Translations under genes and position numbers: made by a program | Shown here: positions 35,707-48,100 of the stretch, one piece after another | Layout: every line of letters starts with the position of its first letter | Numbering within the stretch: position 1 is the stretch's first letter | Source: Symsagittifera roscoffensis | Lineage: Eukaryota > Xenacoelomorpha > Acoela > Convolutidae | Assembly: GCF_963678635.1 (NCBI RefSeq) | Contig: NC_087063.1 | Coordinates: 3,072,580-3,136,579 of the forward strand | DNA length: 64,000 nt | Reading direction: 5' to 3' | Notes under the pieces: model-generated | Databases searched by the model: none | Seen by the model: the letters and a program-made list of their open reading frames with translations, nothing else | Told to the model about the DNA's origin: nothing

Positions 35707-37583
35707 ATGCTTTCAAATGTCGTCATAGCTAGCTGTGTAGTTTTCTTCTTACCATTAACGAATGGCAATAATGTTGTCATAAATGAAGCGGCTGCTTCGG
35801 CTGCAGATAGAGTTTTATTTTCATCCGTTGAAGCATTAAAAGGAATTTTCTCTGTTTATTCTTCTTCAGCCATGAGTAATGCAGGTGTTGTAAAATATGC
35901 GATAATTCATTTGCCTGAAAAATATAGAAAAAAAAAACAAATTCATGACAACCAAAAAGTAAAAAAAAATATTACAATTAAGATTATTTCAAAAACAGCG
36001 TGATTGTTTTTTTGAGTAAGTCATGTATGGGTCGGTTAAAAAAAGCTAGTTTTTGGGTCATTTTTGAATTAGATTTGGAAAGAATAAATCGTCTATGTTT
36101 TCAAATTAAAAAAAAACATCTATAAGTATTTATATCAGTAACTACAATTTATAACTATATTCTATAAATATAGCTACAAAAATCGTCTTTGAATTATCGC
36201 ATGTTCCGTCAAGCCCTTACATTCAACACTACCTACCTTCGGGATATGGAAAAATACCCGCTTGCGCTCAATGAAAGTGGCGAAAATGTTAATTCTGAAC
36301 CGGGAAAATGTAACGGATTCACATACCGATATAAACTCATAGAAGGGCAGAGGCATTACAACGAAGCTTACCCAGTGTATATTGTTCAGCATAATACAGT
36401 GGCGGACTTTTCCCGAACAGTTGATATTTTTGTGAACGGAAGTGTCTCGGCGCATTACGTCATAGACAAAGATGGAAACATTTACGAGTTCGTGGCTGAT
36501 GTTTTCCGAGCATACCACGCTGGAGTTGGAAGTCTGGCCAGAGATTCCAAACTTATTTTTGGCTCTTACTCCGACATGGTGAACAACATGAACAGTTGGT
36601 CGATCGGCATCGAAAATGTGAACAATGGAAACGAGCCTTACGCTCAAGGGATTAATTGAACTTGTGTCTCTGCAAGTGAGTTAAGTGACATATTCAACTG
36701 ATTAATATCTCTTACAAAAAAATTCACCACCATATTATTAATCAGTTAGCAACCAAACCGATTCCTCGGTCCCATTTTTAGTCTCCAGGATGACGGGTTT
36801 ACTCAATAAGGATCCCTTAATCGTAGAATTAATTATTTCTCTCCTTAAAGAAATCCGCAATATAATTTGTTAACTTGAGCATAAAATTGTCTATCGTATA
36901 ACGAAAAAATACCTAATCGTATAGGATTTTTTGTTCATTTTGGCGTGAATTTTACTTGGGGGAAACTTTTTTACCCGTCTTTAGTAAGAGTTCAAAAGTT
37001 CAATTGATCCTCTGTAAAAGCTCAAGTCGAAGCTAATGTGGTGTTGTGTCAGTACCTGGCGGATAAATACCCGACTGTTGATGTGAACAAAATGATCGGT
37101 CACAGTGACTGGTCGCCCGGAAGGAAAATTGATCCGAACCCGTACTTCCCATGGGCACAACTGGCCAACGCCAAAAACGATTCGAGCTTCGCTCATCTAA
37201 ACATAACACGAAACTTCGGAATTTTTCCGAGAAAATCCGAGCTGAACTTGGTTGCGAACCCCAAAATCGCAATTGCCGAGTTACCCGATGGAGAGAAATT
37301 GACCGAGAAAGGCACAGAAGCGCAAGAAAAACTCGCCAAATATGGCTATGATATTTCAAACCAGGATTTCGGAATTTACACCAACTCGACTAAGCAGTCG
37401 ATTCTTTCGTTTTGGCTTCATTTCTTTGGAGACGAAATTGTTGCAAATGAAACTCTCAAAGCTGAATGGAATGAAATTTTTGCTGGCAGAAACGAACGAG
37501 AAAATCTACTGTACGAATTCAATGAAAACCACCTTAAATGTCTGGATGATGTTTTGGAGCAGTTTGACAGTATTAAAGACTAA
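35707..37583 (+). CDS. Secreted N-acetylmuramoyl-L-alanine amidase of bacterial AmiD type, frame disturbed
   Basis: The enzyme family cleaves the amide bond between muramic acid and L-alanine in peptidoglycan. Exon 1 (35707-35889) encodes a signal-peptide-like start (MLSNVVIASCVVFFLPL). Exon 2 (from 36174, phase 0) has YIVQHNT (Zn His), SAHYVIDKDG, AYHAG and SIGIEN (catalytic Glu). Exon 3 (from ~37021 or 37027) has GHSDWSPGRKIDPNPYFPW (Zn His and Asp). It then has a C-terminal segment with LAKYGYD and an FWLHF block, matching the peptidoglycan-binding tail of E. coli AmiD. That architecture is bacterial, not that of animal PGRPs. Around 36640-36680 the exon 2 frame meets TGA (36657) while the sequence that looks homologous continues one frame over to 36675, and no GT-AG pair restores it cleanly. 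It may be a pseudogene, an assembly indel or unusual splicing. Confidence 0.82.
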
Positions 37584-37594
37584 CATGCTAAATT

Positions 37595-37774
37595 ATATAA
37601 CTTGCAAGCTAAAAAAAACTGTTTAGTACATCTTTGTAAAACTTAAAGTAAAAAGCTACAATTAAAAATTTGTACAAAAAGTTAAAATTCATCAAGCCAG
37701 GTTTCTAAAGAAGATTTTATGCTAGTTTATGTTTTATCATTTTTTTAAAGAATCATATCAATAATTTAAAAATT
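37595..37774. repeat. 180-bp direct repeat, copy 1, at the amidase 3' end
   Basis: It starts ATATAACTTGCAAGCTAAAA 12 bases after the amidase stop and ends ATCATATCAATAATTTAAAA. The second copy is 38133-38313, with only a few changes. It probably duplicates the 3' UTR. Confidence 0.9.
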
Positions 37775-38132
37775 TTTTTTTAAAATGTATACTTGAGGAC
37801 GCCTGAAGTTTTTGTTTGCGCAGGCTAAATTACCTCAGTGTACCAAACTCAGATTTTGCAGTAGATGACATTTAAAAATAAATGGAGCGCTGAAAATTTG
37901 ATGTTAAATTGGCATAGGGGGCAGTTAATACTTTTCATTGGAGTTCATAGCTGGATGGCTATTTTTCTTATTTAATTGGGTTTATCCGTGTTGCCCATCA
38001 TTGAAGATGATGCGCAACCATACACATTCATAAATGGTTTGCATGAAAAATGATTAATGGATGCTGGGTGTTATTAAAAAAGTGTTATTAAAAAATTTTT
38101 AGTTTAAATGTTATTAGTGTTATTAATAAGTG

Positions 38133-38313
38133 ATATAACTTGCAAGCTAAAAAAAAACTGTTTAGTACATCTTTGTAAAACTTAAAGTAAAAAGCTACAA
38201 TTAAAAGTTTGTACAAAAAGTTAAAATTCATCAGGCCAGGTTTCTAAAGAAGATTTTATGCTAGTTTATGCTTTATCATTTTTTTTAAGAATCATATCAA
38301 TAATTTAAAAATT
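38133..38313. repeat. 180-bp direct repeat, copy 2
   Basis: Near-identical to 37595-37774, with a 358-bp spacer. The spacer has no recognisable gene. Confidence 0.9.
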
Positions 38314-38669
38314 GGACCTCTTGTGTTGGACCTTTCCCCCGTGGATAAATGGTCTTAATCTTAATCTATTCTTGTATGGAGATATTCTATTCATAGATAG
38401 CGCCACTCATGATTTTTATGAAGAAAATTTTTCAAAGTTTATCAAATGCATCTTTTACTGTAAGGAATATTTTTTCCAATACGTGCCACATAATTTTTTC
38501 GAAAAGCTTCACAATAGCTATTTGACCGATAAAATTATCGTAAAAACAATTCCTCACAGCTACAGATTCTGTATCATTACAAGAATGTTTTTTTAAAGAA
38601 AAATGTTCACTGATTAGTAAAGTGCAGAAAAATTCGAAAAGTTGATGTGAAAACAAGACGTCATAAGTA

Positions 38670-39420
38670 CGTGTCTGTACAAACCAGTCCCATACAAAAC
38701 AGCACGGAAAGTATGGAAAGGATTGAAAAAACAGTCCAATTCAAAACAGTCCCAAGTAATATTTGTTTTAGCAAGCCGGTAGGCCGAAAATTTTCCTTTG
38801 TTCAACAAACATAAAGCACAAAATAGTGACAGCCGCATTCGCGCAAACGTGTTGCGAGCTTGCCAACAGAGGGTAGGACTTAACACAAAATTTAGAGCCG
38901 GTTATCGCCGCGACGCGCGCGCAGCGCGCCCACCGACTACCTTAAACTGGACTGTTTGTATTGGACTGTTTTTTTGGGGGCTATTCTTATGCGCGAAGGA
39001 CCGATTGGGTGAAAAAACTCGTGAGCGAAGCACCGAAACAAAATTAGCCGAAAGTCATTTTTTAAAAAGGAGCAAATGCCATTCAATTAAAATGAATTAA
39101 ATGAAGCAATATTTTGCATCTTTAATACCGAAACCCTTGAAATATAAAATTTCTTTCAATTTGGCGGCGATCAATGACAATTTAAAAATTTGCAGTTTTC
39201 TGCCGTTTTTATATTCGACCAATATCAATATTCAGTCACTGCAAATGTTTACGTTCTTTCCAATTTTTATATTGCTGAAATCTGATTGGCTGATTTGTAT
39301 TTTCGCGCATTCGGTCCTTCGCGCATGAGGAAGGATTCCACCGTTTTTATTCTCTATTACATGATTTTTTGGACTATTTTGTATTGGACTGTTTTTATGG
39401 GACTGTTTTGTATATGCACC
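38670..39420. mobile_element. hAT-like non-autonomous element, 751 bp, 8-bp target duplication
   Basis: It is flanked by an exact 8-bp repeat CATAAGTA (38662-38669, 39421-39428). The terminal inverted repeats match at about 20 of 25 positions (CGTGTCTGTACAAACCAGTC versus the complement of the right end). Several internal copies of ACAGTCC/GGACTGT occur in both orientations, and a perfect 16-bp inverted pair ATGCGCGAAGGACCGA lies at about 38990 and 39310. No transposase is present. It contains the only clearly GC-rich patch nearby (about 38905-38935). Confidence 0.85.
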
Positions 39421-39428
39421 CATAAGTA

Positions 39429-42128
39429 ATATATGTACTGGGCTTCATATGAAACATATTTTATTTTTAAAAAAAAGTATGTTATTGAATGCAGGTGTGC
39501 GTGCAGCAAATAATCATGAAAGTCGCCCCCTATGCTATCAACGGGCTGAATCTGCTCTCATCAAATCAAGTCCAATTAGTTTTTTTAAATGGAAAAATTC
39601 AGAATAATTTTTTCAGACACATTTTTTTTTTCGATATCTGAATCCCGATCTTAATGGCCTTAATAGGATATCAGACTTAACCCCCAGCGAGATTTTTTCA
39701 AAATAGTCAAAACTTTTCAGAAAAAAACTCACCCTACGCCATAGCAAAAAAAAATTTGCTATGGCGTAGGGTTTTTCTTTTCCGAGAGCTCGGTTAAAAT
39801 TATTGGTCAAAAAGGAACAAATTATGAAAGATCCCCTGTCTCTCCCGAAATTAAATTGAGATTAACTCTTCGCGGCAAAAAATCGACAAGGGAACAAGTA
39901 GGGTCAAGTACTGGGCAAAGAGCCTAGATTGTTTTGACTTTAAGAATGGAGATTTTGTTGGTTTTCACGGCCTAATTACTTGTACTATACTAGACGCTTG
40001 TTATACAAATCTAATATCTTAGCATAATTAAAAATGTGTTGAAAGGTCATTAATCCAACTGCTTCTGTGTGCTGGCTTCTGAAACAGCTAACGTTGTGAC
40101 GGTTCACGCTGAACATCTAGGACAATTTACTTGTTTTCGAGTCATTTGCATCTTTTCAGTTTTTTTTCTGATCTAAAATGTTCCAGTCATTTTTCTTCCA
40201 ATTTTCGAAGAAAGCGAGGAATATTCGCGCATATTCGCGAATCACGGGTGTTTTTTTTCAGAATTTTGTTACAAAACTCTGGTTCCTCGGGGTATTGCTT
40301 TCCTGAGCCGCATGGGGCCAGCCGAGTGTGCACAACACTTTAGTTACCTGCAATTAGCTTGTCTGAAACTGCTTGTTTTATTATCCCGCACTACAAAATC
40401 GTTCCAAACTGCTTGTTTTTTATCCTGCACTACAATATCGTTCTAAAATGAAATGAGGAAGCTAATTGGTTTTAATAAATCCATACACGACTCAAAATGC
40501 AACACTTAATTTTTCATATTATCAGCCTAAAAAGTATAATCATGAAAATAATAGTGGTTTCTGCGATTCGCAGAGGATCTTTGAAAAACTATCCAGCCTG
40601 TCCAAACATCGTCCGTTTCTGTTACTTCTCCACATTCAAGAATGAGTTATTTTGTTGAGCGGAGTTTTTTTTGCGACTTAAGGCTAGATTTTTAGGATTT
40701 TTTTTGTGTCTAGAACTTTCATGTGGTATAACTATTGCAGCCGTAATTGGTCAGGCTGTGGTAGTACTGAAGCTAGAGGTCAAGTGAGAGCTGGTCCTCG
40801 CCCACTATTATTGCAATTGACCAATTAAAGAGCAGACGGAACATTCAGGGCCTTGCACTGATACCAGCAGTCTTGTTATGATCTAAACTGCGCACAAAAT
40901 TGTTTCAGCGTGGACAAACTTTTGTAAATCTTCCTTTAAAAAAATTGCCACAATTTGTTTTTTATACAGTTTTGTTTTGTAATATTACGAGGGGTTCGAG
41001 ACTGAAATTAAAAAGCTGAATTTTGGAAATGAGGGGAAAAGTGAGAAAAAAAAACTGAAAATTTACATAGCGAACAATTATCAACTATTGTTACTCAATT
41101 TTTCGTAACATTCTACATGGTAACGTTAGGGATTTAGCCATAATAACACGAAAGAGAACTGCCCAAATATGAAGAACCTTGGAGAAAAAATTGAGCTCGA
41201 GGCATCACTACCATCCAGGCTGTATAAAAAAAAATACGTTAAAAATTTGATCACTAAAATGTCGAAACTTTTCTCGAGAAAAAAAACAACACCAAAACAA
41301 CATAAATTATTAAACTATCAAAACTCATGTATTTTCTGAGACTCAAAAAACTGTCAGAATGAAATTGGATGTTGATTCGTTAGTGTATGAAAATATTACA
41401 GATTATTTTGAATTGAGTAATATTTGAATCCCAGGCTGATTTGGAATTGAAATAATGACTTACAAAGCACGTGAGAAAAATTGTACGAACCGCGGCATTA
41501 AAAAATAAGGTTTGAACACACTTTGAGGTCAAACTGTGAAGTCAAAAGTTGACTTTAATTTTAGCTCAAAAAATTGATTAATGACCCATTCAACAGATAT
41601 TGAAAACTTACAATTGCAAACTGGAGAAATGTTTGAAACTGGAATCGAGGTTAGTTCTTACTAGAAAATACAAAAATTTTCAGAAGACAGTCAAAGTTGA
41701 CTCAAATATTGAAACTTTGTTGAAAATGAAGACCCTTTTTCATTTTTCCCCTCATTTGAATTTCAATTTTGAATCAATTTAACCTTATGATAAGGCAATG
41801 AAACTTACATGAACAAACTAACCTGTGTGAACAGGTTTGTTCTTCATACTTTGCATCATAGCATCCTATATTTAGTTGTAATAACACTTGAAACAACTAT
41901 GAAAATAAAAAAATTTGATGAAATAAATGCAGAGGGAAAAAAATCAGTTTTTTTTTTCAAAATTGAATTTTATTTACTTGTAAAGAAAGAAGAAAAACGT
42001 TTAGTTCAGAATGGTTGATACTTAGATGATTGTTATTTGAAGCGTCACTAACAAAAAAAAATAGCGAAACTTTTTCTACTATAAAATTTTAATGTAAGTA
42101 GAGCAGTGAACTTTCTGCCTTGACTTCA
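39429..42128. other. Intergenic stretch, little recognisable content
   Basis: AT-rich. The only items I can support are a perfect AAATTTGCTATGGCG/CGCCATAGC inverted pair near 39735-39770 and a fragment of the hairpin-ended element at 40834-40880. No coding region is recognised. Confidence 0.5.
40834..40880. repeat. 3' end fragment of the hairpin-ended element
   Basis: CGGAACATTCAGGG, then CTTGCACTGATACC and AGCAGTCTTGTT, matching the right end of 17814-18345. The 7-bp stem is degraded. Confidence 0.6.
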
Positions 42129-42144
42129 GGTCAAGAATGTTTTA

Positions 42145-45100
42145 ATGATAAAAATAAAAATTCTAATGGAATATTTTAAGGACTCCACTACTGCCTCGGA
42201 AATACAAGAAAAAACCGACCAAAAGTCACTATTTGATGAACAACATAAAACAACTCTTGAAACACCTCAGATTGAAGCTGACTATAAATCGACATGCAAA
42301 GATGGGAAGCGTGAAAGAAGCGGTACAAAAAAGTCTAAAAAACAGAAAACAAAGGAGCCAGAGGAACCGCCAACGTCCAAAGATGACAAAGTCATTGATG
42401 AAGAAAAATTAGGAATTGATCTTTACGATTATGATATGCAAATAGATCCTTATCAGGAACGTGATTTTCATAATGAACAATTTGAAGATCAACTGAACAA
42501 TGATAACGAAAAATGTGAAAAATCAAGGAGTGAGAAGTCGAAAAGCCGTCGCCGAGAATCTTCGCGGAATGAACGACGCAGCCGAGAACGCTACAGAAAT
42601 GAGCGCCAAAATGACTGCCCACGTTCTTGTTCCCCTGGTAGCTCAAATATAGAGCAGTATTTGCCCCAGTTCGCTCCCACAAATTTGCTGGAAAACCCAG
42701 ATATGACATCAACAATGACTCAAATTTTGCTGTATGGCATTCAACTTGGCCAGACATCCTATGTCCAGCAATTGTCGGCGACTGGAATGCTGCCTCAGAA
42801 CTACGCCGAGATTTGCGCCCAGAACCAACTCGGAGGACAAAACCCGCATACGGTTCCGAACTCGAAACGCGAGACTGGAATCGTGGAAAAGATGTTACAT
42901 AACTTTGGATTTGTTCAGTGTTGCGACCGGAACGCAAGGCTGTTTTTTCACTTCAGCGCAGTTGTGAGTGACATTCACGCGCTCAAAAACGGAGATGAAG
43001 TTGAGTTTCAGGAGGCAACTGATCGAAGGACAGGAAAGCCGATTGCGGTCGAGATCAGAAAACTAGAAGTTGCTCATTTTGAAAAATGGAGCAAAAAGCG
43101 ATACTCTGGAATTGTCACATATGCGCCAAAACATAATGCCGTGATGAAACCGGTTGGTTTTAGATCAGTCACATAATATTTATAATAATAATAAATAATT
43201 ATCATAATAATCATCATGATAAGCATAATAATAAGCATAATAGTAACAGTCGGCGGATTTAGGTGGGACACCCCCTCTCAGATATTCAACCCTCTGCCGA
43301 CCCAAAAGTTCCCCCTTTGTACTATTTTGAGATATCCTTATTTGGTGACGGACCCTAAAATTTTTCTAAAGGCGCCTTGGACGCCAATATATACTAATTT
43401 TGAGGGGGGAGCGCGCGCCAAAAAACACGATTTTTTAGTCAACTGAGTTATAACCGAAGTGGTTAACTCATAGAGTAATTTCGGATAGGGTACACCGTCT
43501 GCTCGTCACGCTTATCTGCTCGTCACGCTTATCTTATTTTCGGCCGGATAGATTCGTGCAACTTCTTAGTCTAATACCGATCCTAATCTTACTCTTATAT
43601 CTACTAGTCTCAGGGTGTTTAACTAGTCTCTGCTAGGCTCAATAGATCTAGAGTATACTGGCTTATTGCAACTGCTGAAGTTCTCTTGGAGAGGCAACTA
43701 ATTTCTAAGTTAAATTCAAATCTCTCTGGTGCTGAAATTACAAGTAATTTCAGCACTTACAAATAAGTGGGTTGTTAGTTAGATGGATTATGATTGGTTA
43801 ATATTAAATATTTTACAGTGGTAAAATATCCAATTTATCCAATTATAAAATGTAATTTAGATCAGGTTCCACAACATTTTCCAATGCCTTTTTTGGCCTG
43901 TTTTTCAAATTTTTGCGGCGCAGAACAGAAACTTTTACCAAAGCAGGGTTTTTTCTAGTGCTTTGGGAGAGCTCGGAAAAACAATTTAGTCGACCTGAAA
44001 AAGAAAAGGTCGGCAAAATTTTCAAATTTTTTTTTTTGAAAATCCGCCCTCACCCCCGTCGAGAAAGTCCAAGATCCGTCCCTGATAGAATACTATTACT
44101 GATACGGCTCTTTTCCAGTTTCCCACCCCCTCGTAAAATTTCAAAATAAAACTGTTCAAAATTGTTCACACGGCATTTTGCATGTAAGAAATGTTGTGAA
44201 AGTTTGTTGACCTGTTCACGCTGACACGTTTTAATGCAGTTTTTAACATGAAAAGTCATTTTAAACAAATTTTCATATTTTAAATTTCCGAAAAAATCAA
44301 AGGGGGGAAACTGGAAAAGAGCCACTGTTACTATTATTGTTAATGCTACATAGCATTAAAGTATGAAAGTATAGTATAAAGACAGTATAGTTGCTTAGCA
44401 ATATCAGCTACATAGCTCAGCGTATACATAGTGCGTTCCGGGGAGTTCGGCGTGGGTTCGATTCTCACCTAAGTCGTTTCATTTGAGAATCCTATTTGAG
44501 CCGAACCTGACAGAACATAAAATGCTAATATTTTAATCGGTTCAAAATTTGTTTGCAATTGAGTTTCTGTTAATTAAACTGCGTGAATTAAGTATGAACT
44601 CCTTGTGAAAAAACACATAAATCACACAAATCAGGGCTTGAACAAGCCCACTTTTTAACTTGATACGTGTAATGTTGTTGCTAATTCCGTGCAATAAAAA
44701 ATTACTAAAATTCGCCGTTTATTGATTCTCTTGAATTAAACCGATTCTGTTTCCTGTTTTTATAAGTTATAAAAAAGTTATAAAAAAGGCCAGAATATTT
44801 TGGTGCCGCGACTCGGGAGACCTAGGAGACAACTTCCGCTTCAAAGTCGACACTGCATACTCAAAGCCGACAAGCCAGAAGGCCGACATCACACAAGGCG
44901 GAAAGTGTTTTTTTTTGTGGAATCTTCGTGTACTTTTGGACTCAGGCCCGTGAACTACCTACAAAAAACTTGTAAGATCGAACCTGTGCTTTCAACTAAT
45001 TTTTAGACTCTAATTTGTGCTAGTTTTTTAACCAAAAAAAAGTGCTACTTTTTTGATTATCAGTGCTATAAAATTACATACGATGTTGTTAATTGCAAAC

Positions 45101-48100
45101 CGATTAAGACCGTACTAGATACCTAATCCTAGTTCATACCCAGTACCCTATTACCCCAGGATAATCTCGAACCCAAAAAATTTTGTGAAAAAAAAAATTC
45201 AGAAAATTTTCCAAAAAATTTTCGCAAAAAAAAATAAATGAAAATTTTCAATAAAAAAGAATTTCTCGAAAAAAAAAGTTATTCCAACTTTTCCCAAAAA
45301 CTTTCACTGACAAAAAAAAATTTTTTTTTTTTGCCCGAATTTAGAGCAAAATCGGAAAACACCGTTTTCGTCTCGCCCGTTCAACCGTTTTAACCGTCAA
45401 TCGTGTCGAGCAATTTTTTTGAGTGAATCCCTACCTCGGTTTCCTCCAGTGGTTGGATAAACTTTAAAAATTTGCTCGGCTCGCCCCGTTTTCGGCCGCA
45501 TACCGCCGCGACCGTTACTACTACCATTTCGCCGTAAAGTCGTTGAGTTTAACCGATAAACCGTAGGCGTTAACTTAAATAGTACTGCTTCGGAAACCTT
45601 ACAAAACCCTCAGCTAAGGGTTCTGAAAGCTCTTATCGTGATAATTTTTTTTTCTATGTGACGACTTTACATCAACAGACTCCTTAAATTGATTGCCATT
45701 AAAACAACCGTATCACTTATCACTCTCAATGGTGTTCATCATTGCTGCGAGTTCTCTCCATCACTCCGTAAATACATTACCATTAACTCTACAAAAACGC
45801 CTCGACGACACTTTTAAAGCAGTTCCAGGTTTAAGCTTTAATTTGAATGCAAATAACCGGCAAAAGACTGTTCAATATCTTTTAAGCAATTCCCCAAAAT
45901 GTATGATAGAAAACAACTTTATAATTTGGCACGATGTTATAAATAATTAATTGAGCAAGCATAGATCAAACAACGATAACCTACTTACACCAGAAAGTCT
46001 GATTTAAATTTTAGAAGAGTATAAAAACAAAATATCAGCCATTATTTACGTACACCGTCAAAATACCCCTAATATTTACGGAAGTTTGGTTGAAACAGGA
46101 ATATTAACAATTAATGTGACCAAACATTTAATATCAAAAAGAAAAGCTAGCAATAAAGAATTAATTCGTAAGCTTAAATTAATTCATCCTCCGGCGTTTT
46201 TAGAAATAAAAAAATTGAGAATCATTCGACGTTATTTCCCCAATCTGTCCGAACTTATCAATAAAGTTAAAAGTCGTCGACCAAGTTCAAGGAAAAGAAA
46301 AGCAGATAAGCAAAAGATTTCACAAATGACAACAGTCGAAGAATATTTAACATTTGTTAGGCATTATAAACCTTGATTTTTTTTTTGATTAGTTAAATTC
46401 ATCTTTATTTTCAATCTTGTAGTTTGTTGTCCTTCTGTTCCGTAGGCAACGAGAATCGTAGGGGTCTTGCGAGGATCCTCTCGTTCGGTATAGGACGCGG
46501 CTACTTGAATTGACTCTAGTTTGATTCCGTCAACCGACACTATTTTTTTTTTGCTCTTATTTAGAAACAAATATTTCAAAATGGAGCTTGATCTCGGCCA
46601 GAAGCTAAACAAAATTTATCTTGCCAGGAAAGAGTTAGAAACAAATCTTTTCGATTACCATGCCAAAATTACGGAATATATAAGTGCGAATGATAGACCA
46701 GCTAAAATTGAAACGTACATAGAAAAATCTAGCATTTGCTTACAAAAAATTATAGAGAAAAATGATGAGCTTAAATTTTTGTCTATGCACAGCAACAACG
46801 CTGCTGAAACAATAAATCAACTTGAGTTTTACCTAGAATCTACCACTGCAAAACATGACGATGTATTAGGTCTAGCTAAAAATTACTTTCAAATTAAACA
46901 TCAAGAGGACCAGGTAGCAACTGCACGAACCCCAACGCCAAGCGAATCCGTCCGTTCCAAGAAACCCCTTTCACAGCGTTCTAAGATTGCATCAATGACT
47001 TCGAGTGAGCGTCGAAGAGAAGCAGCCCTTGCAAAAATTAGACGCGAGGAAGTTGAACGCCAAGTAGAGGCTAAGCTTCGTTTGAAAAAGCAAGAGATCC
47101 AGAATCAGTCGATGAAGGGTCAACTTGATCTTGATGTGGTTGTAGAGGAAAGCCGTCAAAAGCTAGCTGAAGCAACTATCGAAGAGGCTGAATATCTGGA
47201 AGACGCCTCTGAAATTTGTGAACTTCGTCGTATCAGATCGAAATTGGCAATGGCCGTTCAGAAGAACCAAACGGAGGAAGACAGGACAAGAAGTTGGGTG
47301 AACACTCAATTCCCAACTCAGGAGATAGTTCAGCCCGTGGCGCCAGTCCAAAGTGTCAATCTGGAACCAGCTTCCGAGTTCTTGTCATTTTCAAGTATTG
47401 AACCGCCTTTCAGTAGAAATCTGACGATGATTAATAACGCACATCCATTTGCTGATTATTTCGAAACCACTTGTATAAACTCACAGAATGTTAACGTCCC
47501 TCATACATCAAATACAAGTGTCAGCTTGCCAAATCCAAAGTTAAACAGTACGTATGAGCCACAGGAACAGCTACCTTTGACCAACCTATACAACTACAAC
47601 CCTTTGATGCAGAGTAGTTTTCATCATTGTAATATCCCGACGAGCTCAATGCCCATTGCTCAACAAACCTTTTTCCCAAGTAAATCCGCAAACTTTGTGT
47701 ACCAACCGCTTTTACCAACTAACGTTGGTCCTCTAAATCCTCCAACAGTCACCCTCTCCCCTAACTCATATTATGTCACACAGCCATCGAATGTTCAACC
47801 GTTCTCTAGCGGAGGAACAACTTTTTATGTCGGTGATCCTAAAGCTTTAGACGCCGCAATCTATTCAAAACCGCTGATGGCGCCTTATACAAATGAGAAC
47901 AAACAATATGGCCCATTTACGTCCTCGAACAGTAAACCAATCACAAATCAAGATCTAGCTGAAATCTTGACACTGAGCCAGAAAGGTCCCTTGCCTGAAT
48001 GGAAATTGTCTTCTTTCGACGGAAATCCATTGCAGTGGCCTGAATGGTTTGGTCAGTTCAAAAGTGCAATCGATGCAAAAGTTTTAAGTGATGATGTCAA

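Noticed and set aside
35545-36003. Single 152-codon gene
   Set aside because: The first real ATG in the frame is 35707, and the frame after 35889 becomes Lys-rich intron-like sequence behind a GTAAAA donor.
36174-37583. Ordinary animal peptidoglycan-recognition protein
   Set aside because: The GHSDWSPGRKIDPNP motif and the C-terminal LAKYGYD segment are those of bacterial AmpD/AmiD enzymes, and animal PGRPs lack that tail.
38798-39328. Two ORFs as genes
   Set aside because: They lie inside the hAT-like element bounded by an 8-bp duplication and encode nothing recognisable.
42392-42937. 181-codon antisense ORF
   Set aside because: It is the shadow of CSDE1 exon 1, whose sense product has clear cold-shock domains.
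44408-44471. Functional tRNA gene
   Set aside because: Only the D-like and T-like arms are present. The anticodon stem is 3 bp and no acceptor stem forms.
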